Of a stretch of DNA of 64,000 bases, positions 40,965-52,000 are shown piece by piece. This stretch comes from JASSUD01 sp031963225 (GTDB taxonomy: Bacteria; Pseudomonadota; Gammaproteobacteria; Burkholderiales; Burkholderiaceae), in assembly GCA_031963225.1 (NCBI GenBank), contig JASSUD010000006.1, positions 8,814 through 72,813 on the forward strand, written 5' to 3'. Every line of letters begins with the position of its first letter. Positions within the stretch are counted from its first letter, which is position 1. The translations under genes and the position numbers were made by a program. A model generated the notes under the pieces. It was not told the DNA's origin. It ran no database searches and saw nothing but the letters and a program-made list of their open reading frames with translations.

Positions 40965-41624
40965 ATGAGTAAATTAGAAAAACTTAATATTCATGCCTAC
41001 GCCGATATTAAATATGCGGAGCCGCCAACTGGTATCTATAAACTGAGAGTTAACCCAGAAACGTATTCCTGCCAATATAAAGCGGATTATGAGGTAGAAG
41101 CTGGGGTAGATGCCGCAGGCGCGACAGTGCGGTATGGGGGGCTTGAACCTCGCTCTCTTAGCTTTGATTTTTATCTAGATGGAACGGGCGTCGTTCCAGA
41201 AATTCAAAGTGTAGAAACCGAAATCGACGAGTTTAGAAAACTGGCTTATTCCTACAATGGCAGTATCCACTCGCCAAATTATTTAAAGATAGTGTGGGGA
41301 GCCCTGGTATTTAAAGGACGTTTGCAAAATCTCGATATTGAATATTTATTATTTAATCCTAACGGCGCCCCTTTACGTGCAAAGCTTAAAGTCAATTTTA
41401 TCGAATGTCTTTCAGCAGAAGAAATAACGAACACGGCGAGTCGCTCTTCTCCTGATTTAACGCATATCGTTACCGTAACAGATGGCGACACGCTGCCCTC
41501 AATGTGCCATCGTATTTATGGTAACAGTAAACCTTATTTAAGAGTCGCACAACATAATAATTTGCTGGATTTTAGAAATTTAAAGCCAGGTATGCAGATT
41601 TATTTTCCGCCATTAGTGGACTAA
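40965..41624 (+). CDS. eCIS baseplate hub protein with LysM domain (Afp7-like)
   Basis: A 219-residue protein. The N-terminal 150 residues form a beta-rich domain (IYKLRVNPETYSCQYKADYE, LEPRSLSFDFYLDGTG), as in T4 gp53/Afp7-like hub proteins. The last 55 are a LysM domain (HIVTVTDGDTLPSMCHRIYG, then YLRVAQHNNLLDFRNLKPGM). It is thought to hold the tube initiator on the spike and link it to the baseplate. It starts right after the DUF5908 stop and lies 5 bases before the spike gene. Confidence 0.92.
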   Translation: MSKLEKLNIHAYADIKYAEPPTGIYKLRVNPETYSCQYKADYEVEAGVDAAGATVRYGGLEPRSLSFDFYLDGTGVVPEIQSVETEIDEFRKLAYSYNGSIHSPNYLKIVWGALVFKGRLQNLDIEYLLFNPNGAPLRAKLKVNFIECLSAEEITNTASRSSPDLTHIVTVTDGDTLPSMCHRIYGNSKPYLRVAQHNNLLDFRNLKPGMQIYFPPLVD

Positions 41625-41629
41625 AACTC

Positions 41630-43414
41630 ATGGGCTCCTCTTTTACCGTACCTGACGATTTAGTATCAATTAAAATTTTTGTCGAAGGGAAACAAATCCC
41701 AGAGACATGGTCGGTTGCTGAAATTCGAGTACAGCGACAGATAAATCGTATTACGCAAGCTAAAGTTTTTTTGTTAGATGGAAATATCTCAACAGAAACT
41801 TTTTTGATGAGTGAGTCGCATACTTTTGTGCCAGGCAATAAGATTGAAATACAGCTTGGTTATCACGATAAAGATCAAAGCATATTTAAAGGTGTGATTG
41901 CTAAGCATGGTTTGAAAGTGCATAAAGCGCAAGCTTACTTGGTAGTAGCTTGCGTTGATCAAGCGATAAAGATGACGATCGGGCGCAAAAGCAGTTTTTT
42001 TGTAAAAAAAACGGATAGCGCAATAATTGAAGAATTAATTCAAGCGAGCCACCTGAGCGCAGAGGTAGAAAGTACCTCTGTCGAGCATAAAACAGTCATT
42101 CGTTATTACGCGAGCGATTGGGATTTTATGCTCGCGCGCGCTGAAGCCGCGGGCAAAGTCGTATTGGTTGAGGATGGCAAAATTATTGTCAGAGCACCTA
42201 ATTTTGCTCATGACTCTGAGGTAGACGTCTGCTATGGGCAAAGCTTGCGTGCGTTTGATGCGCAAATCGACGCCGCAACACAGTTTCCGTCTGTCAGTTG
42301 CAGCTCATGGGACTTCTCTCAACAAAAACTTATTACCGAATATTCAACTGAACCGGCAGCGAGTCCGTCAGGCAATTTGAGCGGACACAGCTTATCTGGT
42401 GCATTAGGGCAAACCGCTTTCACCTTACAAACCGCTGCTCCACTTTCTGAGGTAGAACTAAAAACCTGGGCTAATGCGCAGCTGCTTAAATTACGTCTAA
42501 GCAGCTTACGAGGTACTGCGTCGCTGCATGGTAACGCCAAACTACTGCCAGGACGTACTTTAACCATGTCCGGTTTAGGCGCACGCTTTAATGGCAAAGC
42601 GTTTATTTCCAGCGTATCGCACCATATTAAAGATGGGGAATGGCATAGCGAAGTAGGTTTAGGTTTATCTCCACGTTGGTTTACCGAAGAGCAGCCTGAC
42701 ATTGAAGCACCTCCCGCGGCGGGGTTAGTACCTGGTATTCATGGTTTATTAAGCGGCAAAGTTAAGCAAATTGACCAAGATCCTGATGGACAAACGCGCG
42801 TGCTAGTTAATGTCCCACTGATTGAACCTAATGGCAGTGGTGTATGGGCACGTTTAGCCAGCGGTTATGCTACAGATAATGCGGGCATCTTCTTTATGCC
42901 GGAATTAGAAGACGAAGTGATACTTGGTTTTTTGAATAATGACCCGGCCTTTCCGATTATTCTCGGCAGCTTATATAGCAGCACCAGAACTCCACCTTAT
43001 ACGCCTGACCAAAAAAATACGCATAAAGCGATTGTGACAAAAGCACAAATCAAAATTACTATCGATGACCAGAAAAAGCAGATACAAATCAGCACCCCTG
43101 GTGGGCATGTGCTCACATTAAATGATGAAGATCAAACAGTGAGTTTGAGTGACAGTAATAAAAATCATTTAAAGATGTCTTCTAGTGGAATCACGTTGCA
43201 AAGTCCAGCGAATATTATGCTTAAAGCCGATGGAAAAATTGATATTCAAGCGCAAAGCAATATCACGCTCAAATCATCGATGCAAGTAAATGCCGAAGCG
43301 CCCAATATTAATGCGAAGGCGTCAATGGCATTATCTGCGCAAGGGCAGGGCAGTGCGCAACTCACCTCGTCAGGTGAGGTCACTATTCGTGGCACGATAG
43401 TCATGATTAATTGA
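41630..43414 (+). CDS. eCIS central spike protein (Afp8/VgrG-like)
   Basis: A 594-residue spike protein of the VgrG/gp27-gp5 type. Residues 1-350 resemble the gp27-like hub (for example IEIQLGYHDKDQSIFKGVIA, and RYYASDWDFMLARAEAAGKV). An OB-fold region follows (GLVPGIHGLLSGKVKQIDQD, then RVLVNVPLI, with WARLASGYATDNAGIFFMPE). The C-terminus is a repetitive beta-helix needle (QSPANIMLKADGKIDIQAQS). The trimer pierces the target membrane and carries the PAAR tip encoded next. Length is normal and no extra effector domain is fused. Confidence 0.95.
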   Translation: MGSSFTVPDDLVSIKIFVEGKQIPETWSVAEIRVQRQINRITQAKVFLLDGNISTETFLMSESHTFVPGNKIEIQLGYHDKDQSIFKGVIAKHGLKVHKAQAYLVVACVDQAIKMTIGRKSSFFVKKTDSAIIEELIQASHLSAEVESTSVEHKTVIRYYASDWDFMLARAEAAGKVVLVEDGKIIVRAPNFAHDSEVDVCYGQSLRAFDAQIDAATQFPSVSCSSWDFSQQKLITEYSTEPAASPSGNLSGHSLSGALGQTAFTLQTAAPLSEVELKTWANAQLLKLRLSSLRGTASLHGNAKLLPGRTLTMSGLGARFNGKAFISSVSHHIKDGEWHSEVGLGLSPRWFTEEQPDIEAPPAAGLVPGIHGLLSGKVKQIDQDPDGQTRVLVNVPLIEPNGSGVWARLASGYATDNAGIFFMPELEDEVILGFLNNDPAFPIILGSLYSSTRTPPYTPDQKNTHKAIVTKAQIKITIDDQKKQIQISTPGGHVLTLNDEDQTVSLSDSNKNHLKMSSSGITLQSPANIMLKADGKIDIQAQSNITLKSSMQVNAEAPNINAKASMALSAQGQGSAQLTSSGEVTIRGTIVMIN

Positions 43415-43476
43415 AACTACGCGCCAAGTTAAGGAAGCACTGGAAAAATTTTAATCTATTTTGATAGGCCTACACG

Positions 43477-43776
43477 ATGCCTTTTGCTGCTCGTTTAACT
43501 GATATGCATACTTGCCCAATGGTCACCCCAGGTATCCCGCCGGTGCCACATGTTGGCGGCCCTGTCATTGGGCCAGGTATACCGAATGTTTTAATAGGTG
43601 GGCTGCCTGCAGCGGTCGTTGGCGATAGCGCAGTCTGTGTTGGGCCACCCGATGTGATTATTAAAGGCTCTAGTACTGTCTTAATTGGTAAGCGCCCCGC
43701 GGCTCGTGTAGGAGATCAAACCCAGCATGGTGGCGCTGTTGTACTCGGTTGCTTCACCGTTATTATCGGAGGATAG
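43477..43776 (+). CDS. PAAR-domain spike tip protein
   Basis: A 99-residue PAAR protein (MPFAARLTDMHTCPMVTPGI, then VLIGGLPAAVVGDSAVCVGP and KRPAARVGDQTQHGG) that caps the spike trimer with a sharp, metal-binding tip. The His and Cys residues usual for the metal site are present (H12, C14, H89 and Cys in the CVGP turn). Nothing is fused to it. It is 62 bases after the spike gene and is followed by gp25 after 5 bases. Confidence 0.93.
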   Translation: MPFAARLTDMHTCPMVTPGIPPVPHVGGPVIGPGIPNVLIGGLPAAVVGDSAVCVGPPDVIIKGSSTVLIGKRPAARVGDQTQHGGAVVLGCFTVIIGG

Positions 43777-43781
43777 CGTTC

Positions 43782-44207
43782 ATGATCGCTGACGAAGAAG
43801 ATTTTATTGGGCGTGGTTGGAGTTTTCCTCCAGCTTTTAATTTAAATGAAGGCACGGTAGAAATGGTCACGCAGGAAACAGACATTAAACAAAGCCTGTA
43901 TATCTTAATGACCACCATGCCTTGTGAGCGGTTAATGCGGCCAGAGTATGGGTGCGCGTTGCAGCCATACGTATTTGAAGATATGGATAACAATACGGCC
44001 GCTTATTTAAAAAGCATGATTAGCGATGCGATTTTATATGGTGAACCGCGCATTAAAGTTAACCAAATTCAAATAGATGACAGCGAGGCGGGAGACGGAG
44101 TGAGGCGGATATTAATTGAGTTCACCATCTGCCAAACCAATACTCGTACCAATATGGTGATTCCGTTCTGTTGGCAAGAGGGAACCAATATTAAACCTTT
44201 AAAATAA
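43782..44207 (+). CDS. eCIS baseplate wedge protein, gp25-like (Afp9-like)
   Basis: A 141-residue gp25/Afp9-family baseplate protein. It shows the family core with VEMVTQETDIKQSLYILMTT, then MPCERLMRPEYGCALQPYVF and ILYGEPRIKVNQIQI. The ERLMRPEYG stretch contains the conserved EPR-like motif region that sets the first sheath ring. The ATG at 43782 is preferred over the frame start at 43749, because GGAGGATAG lies just before it. It is 5 bases after the PAAR gene and 12 bases before the baseplate J gene. Confidence 0.93.
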   Translation: MIADEEDFIGRGWSFPPAFNLNEGTVEMVTQETDIKQSLYILMTTMPCERLMRPEYGCALQPYVFEDMDNNTAAYLKSMISDAILYGEPRIKVNQIQIDDSEAGDGVRRILIEFTICQTNTRTNMVIPFCWQEGTNIKPLK

Positions 44208-44219
44208 AAACGGAAAGCG

Positions 44220-47200
44220 ATGAATAGCCATCACACAAATTTGGGTTACGGCACTAAACAAAATTTGCGCTGCCCACGCGCACTCAATCCCTCATATGCT
44301 CAAGTCGACGAGCGGGATTTGCCTACCTTACTTGCGTTCATCGCGCAGTATTCGGAGCTTTTAAATTTTTACGATATGTCGGGTAATATCGTTGGAGATT
44401 GGCAACCGTTTTTCACTTTTGATATTAGCTTTTTATTAGCACAAATCTGCGTGAGCGAAGCGCCTACCGACGCTTTAGATGAAGCAGCGCATGCTTATCG
44501 CATGGTGCAGGATGAAAACAACGCCCACAAAATGCTGCGGCAAATCTTTTCTGCCGCGAGCAAAATTAATCATTGGTATTGCCGGGCAAAATGCATTGCT
44601 GATAATGAGCAAGAAGACAACCCACTACACCTAACTTTAGAAGCAACGATCCAGCAAGATTTAAAACGTTACTACCAGCAAATTTTGCAAACACCCGTAT
44701 GGCAGCGTTATTGGGAAAACTTAGCGGAGCGCCAAGGCACCACTTTTGATGCGCTATGGCACGCAATCGACAAAGATAAAGATAAGAAAATTTGGTCGGA
44801 TAATCTTTTCTCCATTCTGAATGCATTTGATCGCGCGATAAAGAATCTACGCCAGCTAGCACGGCGTTATTTAGAAGAATCTCTGACGCTTAAAACCAAT
44901 CATGCGCCTCATACTGCATTGCTGGCCGCTTTTGCTCGGTTATTTGGTGTTGTCCAAGCTGAACTCAATACGTATACACGGCGTCACCTAGACTACTATT
45001 TTAATGACATTCTGCGTTTATCACCTCGTCCTGGTCAGGTTGATCTCGCGCATTTATCTTTCGTTCTCGCCCCGCATATTAATAACTATTTATTAGAAGC
45101 GGGTACGCTTTTAACTGCGGGTAAAGACCAAGAGGGTAAAGATATTATTTTTTCGACTGAGAAGAATCTTTGGCTTAATCAAACGCAAATCGCTGCACTC
45201 AAAACAGTACGTATTACCCACTATAAAGATCCAGCGCAAGAAAGGCCGCCCTTAATGACTAAGGTGTTGGCTTATTCAGTGCTTGATTCGCCAGAAAATA
45301 TAAATGCGCTGACTAATGCCGAAAAAACGCAGTCAGCTTGGGCAACGTTTGGCTGCGATGGCAGTGCGTTGGCCAGTACCTCTGTGCAATCAAGTGCGCC
45401 GTACGCTGAACTAGGGTTTGTTATTGCTTCGCCTTTACTTTTACTCAAAGAAGGGGAGCGCACTATCACATTGACTTTTTCTTGCGATGACGGAAGTCAT
45501 AACCATCTACAGAAATGGTTACAGGCTTATCAAGCGTATCTCAAAGCAACGCTAGGTTTAGTGATAGAAGACAACCTTGCTTTATTAGCTGATTCCTGTC
45601 GCGTTTATCTAAGTGGGCCAACAGGGTGGTTCGAGGCAACGCAAATTGAATTTACAGGTGACTTGCCCATGCAAGACCTACAGTCGCCTACCACATCACA
45701 AAAACTGCCAGCGTTATCTCTTAGCATTAAACTCGCACCATTAGCTCCACCAGTGGTAGAAAACCCAGCACTTGAACCTCAAAATCAAGAAACTGCACCG
45801 CTACCTATGCTCAAGCTAATAATGAATCAAGCAGCACACGTTTGCGCATATCCTCTGTTTAAAAAGTTAGTGGAGCAAAAATTACTACTCAACGTGTCAG
45901 TACAGGGCTTAAAAAATATACAGCTGGAAAATCAGTTAGGAGCTATTGCGGAGGATAAGCCATTTCCGCCTTTCGGCATGGTTCCAGTCGTTGGAAGTTA
46001 TTTACAAATTTCAGATCGTGAGCTGAGTAAGCCATTTCTTCATAAAGTAAATGTGGTCATAGAGTGGATGAATTTCCCGCTTGGCAATGATTTAACAGCG
46101 CACTATACCGGCTATCAAGCATCGTTTACTAATGACCTATTTAAAGTGCATGCGAGTCGTTATTTAGGTGACAGTTGGGAGCCTCTGGCATCTCTGGCAT
46201 CGAATAAAGGATACGATAAAAGAAGCAATAAAGAATACGAATTCTTTCTATTTGACCCGCCAGTTATCAACTCGTCCGCTCGCCAAGAGTGTGCAGCAAT
46301 AGCATCAACTACCTGTCTTCCGCTAATTTTTACGCACCCATTATCACCTGCTGCGATGGCCGCGCAAGCTAGGCAAGAGCGAGAAGTGGCACGATCTCTA
46401 TCTGCCGGTAGTTTACGTATTGCATTAAGCAGCCCAGCCTATGCTTTTGGTCATGCTCTTTATCCGACTCAGTTGACTGCTGCGATCTTAGCTAATTCAC
46501 GTTTAGCGCGGTATAGAAAAGATACGGATGCTGTTCTGCCGAACCCCCCTTTCGTTCCCATTATCAAATCGCTAAGTGTAGATTATGAGGCTTGCGAGGT
46601 TTTAGATTTAAGCGCTGATTACTGCGGACAAGACAGCGCATCTAGCATGCATAGCCGCTTTTATCATATCGCGCCATTCGGTTATGTGGAAGAAATACCT
46701 GGCATGACGCCACAGTATTCGACTAACTCCGAGCAAGGTCAGCTCCATATTGGTTTATCAGGCTTAAAACCACCTGAGACAGTGACCTTGCTGTTTCAAA
46801 TGCAAGACCGCTTGATGCAACAAAGTTACGCGGGTATTAGTACAGCAGTTTGTCCTAAACCTGTCGTGGTATGGCGGTATTTATCGCATAACGTATGGAA
46901 GCCCTTATCTAAACAACATATTTTGGGTGACACGACAAAAGCATTAACTTGCTCAGGTATTTTAAAGTTGCAAATACCGAGTGACATCAACACCGACAAT
47001 ACTTTGATGCCCAGCGGTATTTTCTGGTTAAGCGCTTTAGTTTTGGAAAATATTGAGTATGTGAGCGACACGATAAAAATTTATACGCAAGCTGTCTCCG
47101 CTAAGCGTTTAAGCGAGGGTGAAAGTGGATGTGACTATACGATACAAGGCAATTTACCTGCGCAATCGATTTATAGTTTGGTAGAAAAAGCTGCAGAAAT

Positions 47201-48143
47201 TAAAAGTGTGGTTCAACCTTTTGCAACTACGGGTGGGCGGTTTGCAGAAACGACCGAACAATTTGAAATGCGCGTCAGCGAAAGATTAAAGCATAAACAG
47301 CGCGCCATTCAACCCGGCGACTACGAGCGTTTAGTACTCGAAGCCTTCCCTGAAATTGAACAAGCTAAATGCGTCGGCCCCAATAACAGCCGCGGCTATA
47401 AGGTACAAACTACGCTTAAGCCCGGGCAAGTGGTGCTGGCAGTAGTCCCAGTTCGCGCTAGCGGTTCAAGTCTGGAGGCACAGCAGGTTCCTCACTCCAC
47501 GTTGTGGGACATAGCTGATTATCTACGTAAGCACGCGTCGCCTTTTGTCCAGCAAATACAAGTATGCAATCCCATTTACGAACAGCTAAAAGTCTTTGCC
47601 ACAGTGAAATTTTATGCGGGTAACGAAGCACTGCATGACGTTACACAACTTAACCATGCCATCAATCATTTTTTAGCTCCCTGGCAAAAAAATATGACTC
47701 AGGCTATACCGCTAGGGTGTGGTGAATTGAGAGTAGAGAATATTGCTGCATTTATCAAGCAGTTGCCTTATGTGCAGCGTTTAATCGATATCACCGTATT
47801 GCATTTGTATCCGTTAAAAAACCAGCCACAAGAGCCAATGAAATGGCAGGAAAGATGGTTAGAAAGAACAGATATCGCATATCCAACCTCTGCGTGGTCA
47901 GTGCTCATGCCTGTAGCGCAGCATGCTTTTAACCATGTCCGCGACATTAATCTTTCGACTTTAGCGTCGATCGATCGAGGTATCGGCAGTTTAACTATCG
48001 GTAGTGACTTGCTGGTTTCGCAGACAAGTAAAACGGTTCCTCATGATGCTGGATGCAAAGTCACCTCTGCTTCTGAGCAACGGCGTCATCGTTCTTTTTT
48101 TCTTTCCATTGCAACAGAAAAAGTATTTCCTAAATCGCACTAA
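44220..48143 (+). CDS. eCIS baseplate J/gp6-like protein (Afp11-like)
   Basis: A large 1307-residue baseplate wedge protein. The C-terminal third has the baseplate J pattern: FATTGGRFAETTEQFEMRVS, then LKHKQRAIQPGDYERLVLEA with FPEIEQAKCVG and VVPVRASG. The N-terminal 1000 residues contain the helical and beta insertions seen in Afp11-type proteins of this eCIS branch. It should ring the spike together with the gp25-like protein and the 49055 product. The last 30 residues are basic and polar. No frameshift was noticed over nearly 4 kb. Confidence 0.9.
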   Translation: MNSHHTNLGYGTKQNLRCPRALNPSYAQVDERDLPTLLAFIAQYSELLNFYDMSGNIVGDWQPFFTFDISFLLAQICVSEAPTDALDEAAHAYRMVQDENNAHKMLRQIFSAASKINHWYCRAKCIADNEQEDNPLHLTLEATIQQDLKRYYQQILQTPVWQRYWENLAERQGTTFDALWHAIDKDKDKKIWSDNLFSILNAFDRAIKNLRQLARRYLEESLTLKTNHAPHTALLAAFARLFGVVQAELNTYTRRHLDYYFNDILRLSPRPGQVDLAHLSFVLAPHINNYLLEAGTLLTAGKDQEGKDIIFSTEKNLWLNQTQIAALKTVRITHYKDPAQERPPLMTKVLAYSVLDSPENINALTNAEKTQSAWATFGCDGSALASTSVQSSAPYAELGFVIASPLLLLKEGERTITLTFSCDDGSHNHLQKWLQAYQAYLKATLGLVIEDNLALLADSCRVYLSGPTGWFEATQIEFTGDLPMQDLQSPTTSQKLPALSLSIKLAPLAPPVVENPALEPQNQETAPLPMLKLIMNQAAHVCAYPLFKKLVEQKLLLNVSVQGLKNIQLENQLGAIAEDKPFPPFGMVPVVGSYLQISDRELSKPFLHKVNVVIEWMNFPLGNDLTAHYTGYQASFTNDLFKVHASRYLGDSWEPLASLASNKGYDKRSNKEYEFFLFDPPVINSSARQECAAIASTTCLPLIFTHPLSPAAMAAQARQEREVARSLSAGSLRIALSSPAYAFGHALYPTQLTAAILANSRLARYRKDTDAVLPNPPFVPIIKSLSVDYEACEVLDLSADYCGQDSASSMHSRFYHIAPFGYVEEIPGMTPQYSTNSEQGQLHIGLSGLKPPETVTLLFQMQDRLMQQSYAGISTAVCPKPVVVWRYLSHNVWKPLSKQHILGDTTKALTCSGILKLQIPSDINTDNTLMPSGIFWLSALVLENIEYVSDTIKIYTQAVSAKRLSEGESGCDYTIQGNLPAQSIYSLVEKAAEIKSVVQPFATTGGRFAETTEQFEMRVSERLKHKQRAIQPGDYERLVLEAFPEIEQAKCVGPNNSRGYKVQTTLKPGQVVLAVVPVRASGSSLEAQQVPHSTLWDIADYLRKHASPFVQQIQVCNPIYEQLKVFATVKFYAGNEALHDVTQLNHAINHFLAPWQKNMTQAIPLGCGELRVENIAAFIKQLPYVQRLIDITVLHLYPLKNQPQEPMKWQERWLERTDIAYPTSAWSVLMPVAQHAFNHVRDINLSTLASIDRGIGSLTIGSDLLVSQTSKTVPHDAGCKVTSASEQRRHRSFFLSIATEKVFPKSH

Positions 48144-48178
48144 GGCAAACAGTTCATACCGTACTAATACAACGTGCT

Positions 48179-48212
48179 GTAGGTTGGTGGTGACGAAGGA
48201 ACCCCAACATGC
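48179..48212 (+). repeat. Dispersed hairpin repeat, copy J (GACGAAGGA loop)
   Basis: A single copy between the baseplate J gene and the fibre-like gene, 36 bases after the stop. Loop and right flank (GCCATGGCGTCCTTGA) agree with copy H. It divides the eCIS operon and might modulate read-through into the last three genes. Confidence 0.9.
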
Positions 48213-48262
48213 AGCCATGGCGTCCTTGAATTAAACCAAATTAAGCCAAAAGGTCTTTGCTC

Positions 48263-49030
48263 ATGATTAAAACGCGCGCCCAACTTAAAGAAGATTTCAG
48301 TAATGGCTGCATGCCGGCTGGCGGTAATTTCGCTGCACTTATTGATTCTTTAGTTCATCGTGATGAACTACTTAGTGAAACTTTTAAAGCATCTGAAGCA
48401 GACAACCATAATGCTGCAAAACTCCCTTGTATAAGCGATACAGAATTTCCGCTACAACTGGAGTTTGATAAAAACGGCAATGTACTCATCTGCCAACAAG
48501 AAACCATACTCGCGACATTCAATGTGCAACAACAGCAATGGATCCTCACAGAGAATGCGAAACATCCGACGCCATTAGCTGTCAATGGTTGGCTACAAGC
48601 AGTAGGTAGAGTGGGGGGGTACGATCCTAGTACTGAGATAGCGAAGAATATGGCTAGCGCTGATGCCGCAGGTACTTTGCAGGTTGATGCCGATGGCAAA
48701 TGGCATTCGATCTTGCCGAATTTATATGGTTGCCATGCGTTTGAAATTGTTGCGCATGCGTCAGGCAAACAAGCGTCGGGCGGTCATGCAATGCTACACG
48801 CGATTGTCTTAACAAGCTTTAGTGGTCGGATGCGCTCTATTAAGAAAACACGAGTGTGCAAAGGTTGGGCTTGGCGTTGGAATTTGCAGTTGAAATGGCG
48901 TAAGCGTCCGTCTCGCTGGTTCCAGCCTGCGACAGGTTACGATTTGTGTCTTAAAAGTCGGTGCGATTACGGTATTGATGATGCAGGCTATAAAGTATTG
49001 ATTCAGTACCACATTACACGCTTGTGGTAA
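48263..49030 (+). CDS. eCIS fibre-like protein (putative target-recognition component)
   Basis: A 255-residue protein. The N-terminus (IKTRAQLKEDFSNGCMPAGG, then NFAALIDSLVHRDE) resembles the start of tail-fibre-like proteins encoded within contractile injection loci, a short region thought to attach to the baseplate. The middle has short beta segments and Gly. The C-terminal 110 residues (from about GCHAFEIVAHASGKQASGGH) may be the receptor-facing domain. The TTG at 48257 is an alternative, but the ATG at 48263 has AAAAGGT about 7 bases before it. No Afp13-like long fibre is encoded elsewhere, so this is the best candidate for host recognition; that role is inferred. Confidence 0.6.
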   Translation: MIKTRAQLKEDFSNGCMPAGGNFAALIDSLVHRDELLSETFKASEADNHNAAKLPCISDTEFPLQLEFDKNGNVLICQQETILATFNVQQQQWILTENAKHPTPLAVNGWLQAVGRVGGYDPSTEIAKNMASADAAGTLQVDADGKWHSILPNLYGCHAFEIVAHASGKQASGGHAMLHAIVLTSFSGRMRSIKKTRVCKGWAWRWNLQLKWRKRPSRWFQPATGYDLCLKSRCDYGIDDAGYKVLIQYHITRLW

Positions 49031-49054
49031 TGGGCTCATAAACAGGGTGACACG

Positions 49055-52000
49055 ATGAAAAAAGCAGCAAGAATCTCCCGCGCAGAGCCAGTTCAAGTTG
49101 GTCAGAATTTCGCTGAATTATTGGTGCGTGGCCTCAAATACTGCCAGCAGCTTTCCTCCGATACGTGGACTGATTATAACGAGCATGATCCCGGGCTAAC
49201 CATTCTTGAGCAGCTATGCTATGCGTTGACCGATTTAGGCGCGCGCACTGAGCAAAAAATGAATGACCTACTTGTATCCTTGCCGCAAGCAAAAGGCATC
49301 GCACAAGAAGAACAAAGAGATCAACAAGCTCAGAGTATTCCACTCAATGACGCGCAAAACACGTTGTATACCGGCGACTATGTGTTGAGTTGCAACGCGC
49401 TCACCAGCAAGGATTACAGCAAGCTGCTGTACGATCGTGTACTGGGTCTAAAAAATGCCTGGTTACGCCCTTTCCAATCAACAAACAAGCACGCTATAGC
49501 AGGGTGTTATGAGGTGTTAGTTGAAATTTACGAAGGGAGCGATAAAGCCAATGTTAAGGCTAGCGTCGAAGAAATCATGCGTGCCAGTCGCAATCTCGCA
49601 GAAGATATCGAACGCGTCGTTATTCTTGAGCCTTATCCAATTGCTTTGTGCGGCACAGTTGAAATTGGTACAAAAGCCGATCCAGTTGAAGTCTTGGCGG
49701 AAGTTTTATTTCAATTACAAAATTATTTAAGTCCTTTTCCTCAAGTTAAAACCGTCGACGAACTGATGCGTGAAGGGAAGACAGCGGATCAAATTTTTGT
49801 TGGCCCTCGACTGGATATTGGCATACTGGATGATAGTCAACTTAGTCCTTACAAACAGAAAATAGCGCTGCAAGACTTACTTGAAATTATCTTGAAAGTC
49901 CCTGGTGTAGAAGGGGTCAGAGATTTGCATGTAAAAGAGAGAGAGGCATCTCATTTACAAAAATCTCATAGATCAACAGCGACAATAATTGAATTACCAC
50001 CTGACACGATACCTTGCTTAACCCCATCGATTTTTACTCCTGCCGAAGAACCTTATGGCCTGAACATTGAACGCGTGGGTGGCGCGCCGCAACCGCTTAG
50101 AGCAGATTTAGTATATCGCTATATTGAAAAACGCTTAGGCGAAATCGCCAACCACGAAACTTATGCAAAGCGCAATGTCAAAAATATGGAGTATGGCAAG
50201 GCCATGCCAGGCAAAGCCTTAAACATCAACTCATACTTCTCGATTCAACATCAATTCCCCCTGACATATGGCATCAGCCGTTATGGCATTCCACAGCACT
50301 CGCCGTGGGTAGGAGCGCCAGACAGAATTAAGCAAACGCGCTTAACCCAAGAGTACTTAACGCAACGCAAAGCGCACGCACAGCAACTGAAAGCGTACCT
50401 CGCTTTTTTTGAACAATTACTCACGAATTATTTAGCGCAGCTAGCTCAGGCGTCACGATTATTCTCTTTAGACGAATCGCTTGAGCAAAGCTATTTTTTT
50501 CAGCCTTTAGTGGGTTTACCAGCACGCGAACAAGATCCCCCCGATTTTATCGAGCTATTACGCTACCCCCCCGACACGCAAACCAATCCATCGAACTGCT
50601 ATATCGTCTATTTAGTCGATGATGAGGAAGAAATTTTGCTCAAGAGTGCTGAGCTATCCACTGAAGCAAAAGCTTTAGAGATGAAGCAAGAAATTTTTAA
50701 ATGCATGCGTGATCTCCGCTTCTATAAGGCACAGTCCAATGATCAAGCAGAATACAAACTCGTGTTGCATAGCAAGACAAACGAACCCATAGCATATGGT
50801 GAAGAATACTTTGCCCATTCCAAGCAAGCGATGCAGGAAGCCGAGCGTTTAGTGGCTTTTGCTATCACGTTAGATACGCCAAAGACCTTAAGTTGTTATC
50901 TGAGAATCTTAGTACGCGGCAATTTTGCGATGCGGGTATGGGATGAAAACGAACGCATTATGCTGCATAGTCGCCATATCTCAAGCGTTGAGGCACGGCA
51001 ACAAAGGCGAGAAGAAATTTTGCGTTATGGTGCTTTTGCAGATTACTACCGCATACAGTCCAATGAAGACGGTTGGTATCACATCACGTTGCTGAATGCA
51101 GAAGATGCAGAAGAAACGGTATTAGCTCATGGCGAGGTGCGCTTTGAATCAGAGCTTAGCGCGCAACATGGCATAGCCGCGCTAGTAGATTGGATAAAAT
51201 GTTTAGGCACTAGCCCAGAGCTACAAAAACAATATATTGAATTGCTGCCCAAAGAGTCAGATTTACCACTGCAACAGCTAAATTACTATCGTAAAAAATT
51301 GGGTGAGGCAGTCAAACAATTTGATCCATTTTTAGAGCGGCGTAATCGCTTTCTTGATCATCTACTCGCACGCTTTGGTGAATCTTTTGATAACCATACA
51401 CTACATCATTTAGATCCGCGCGATTACAGTAAAAGAGACAGCTTTCTGCGTGAGCTGATGCACTGGAAAATTGCTTTTCTTCGTAAGCAAATTACACTGG
51501 GTGGTAAACGAGGGAGTGGTGCGAATTACGCTGGTTGGGATAAAGACCACAACACTAAACTGAGCGGCTTTGAGCAACGTCTATGGTTATTACTTGGATT
51601 ACATGGACATGTCACGCAAGGCGGTAACTATAAGATTGCGCAAAGACCGTTGACCAGCGATGATCCACCTTTTCATTATCATGAAATTCCAGACAAGCAT
51701 TTTCATGCGCATGAAAAAACAAAGCAGCAAAAATACTTTAGTACTTTAGGTATTTTTAATCGCCAGAATCATTTTGTCTTTGCTTCAACAAGCCCCTCTG
51801 TCATAACCCATTTATTTGAACATGGTACTGACAAGCGTAATTACCAATTGACGCCAGGCGCACTAGAGGGAAGTGTTTCCATTTACTTCATTTGGCCGGG
51901 CGAAGAACAACCCCTCGAAATATACCAGGCGCCTAACTGGGAAGCCGCTAAACGAGCGCGCGATAGCTTGATCCAGTATTTATATAAACTTAGCCAAGAC

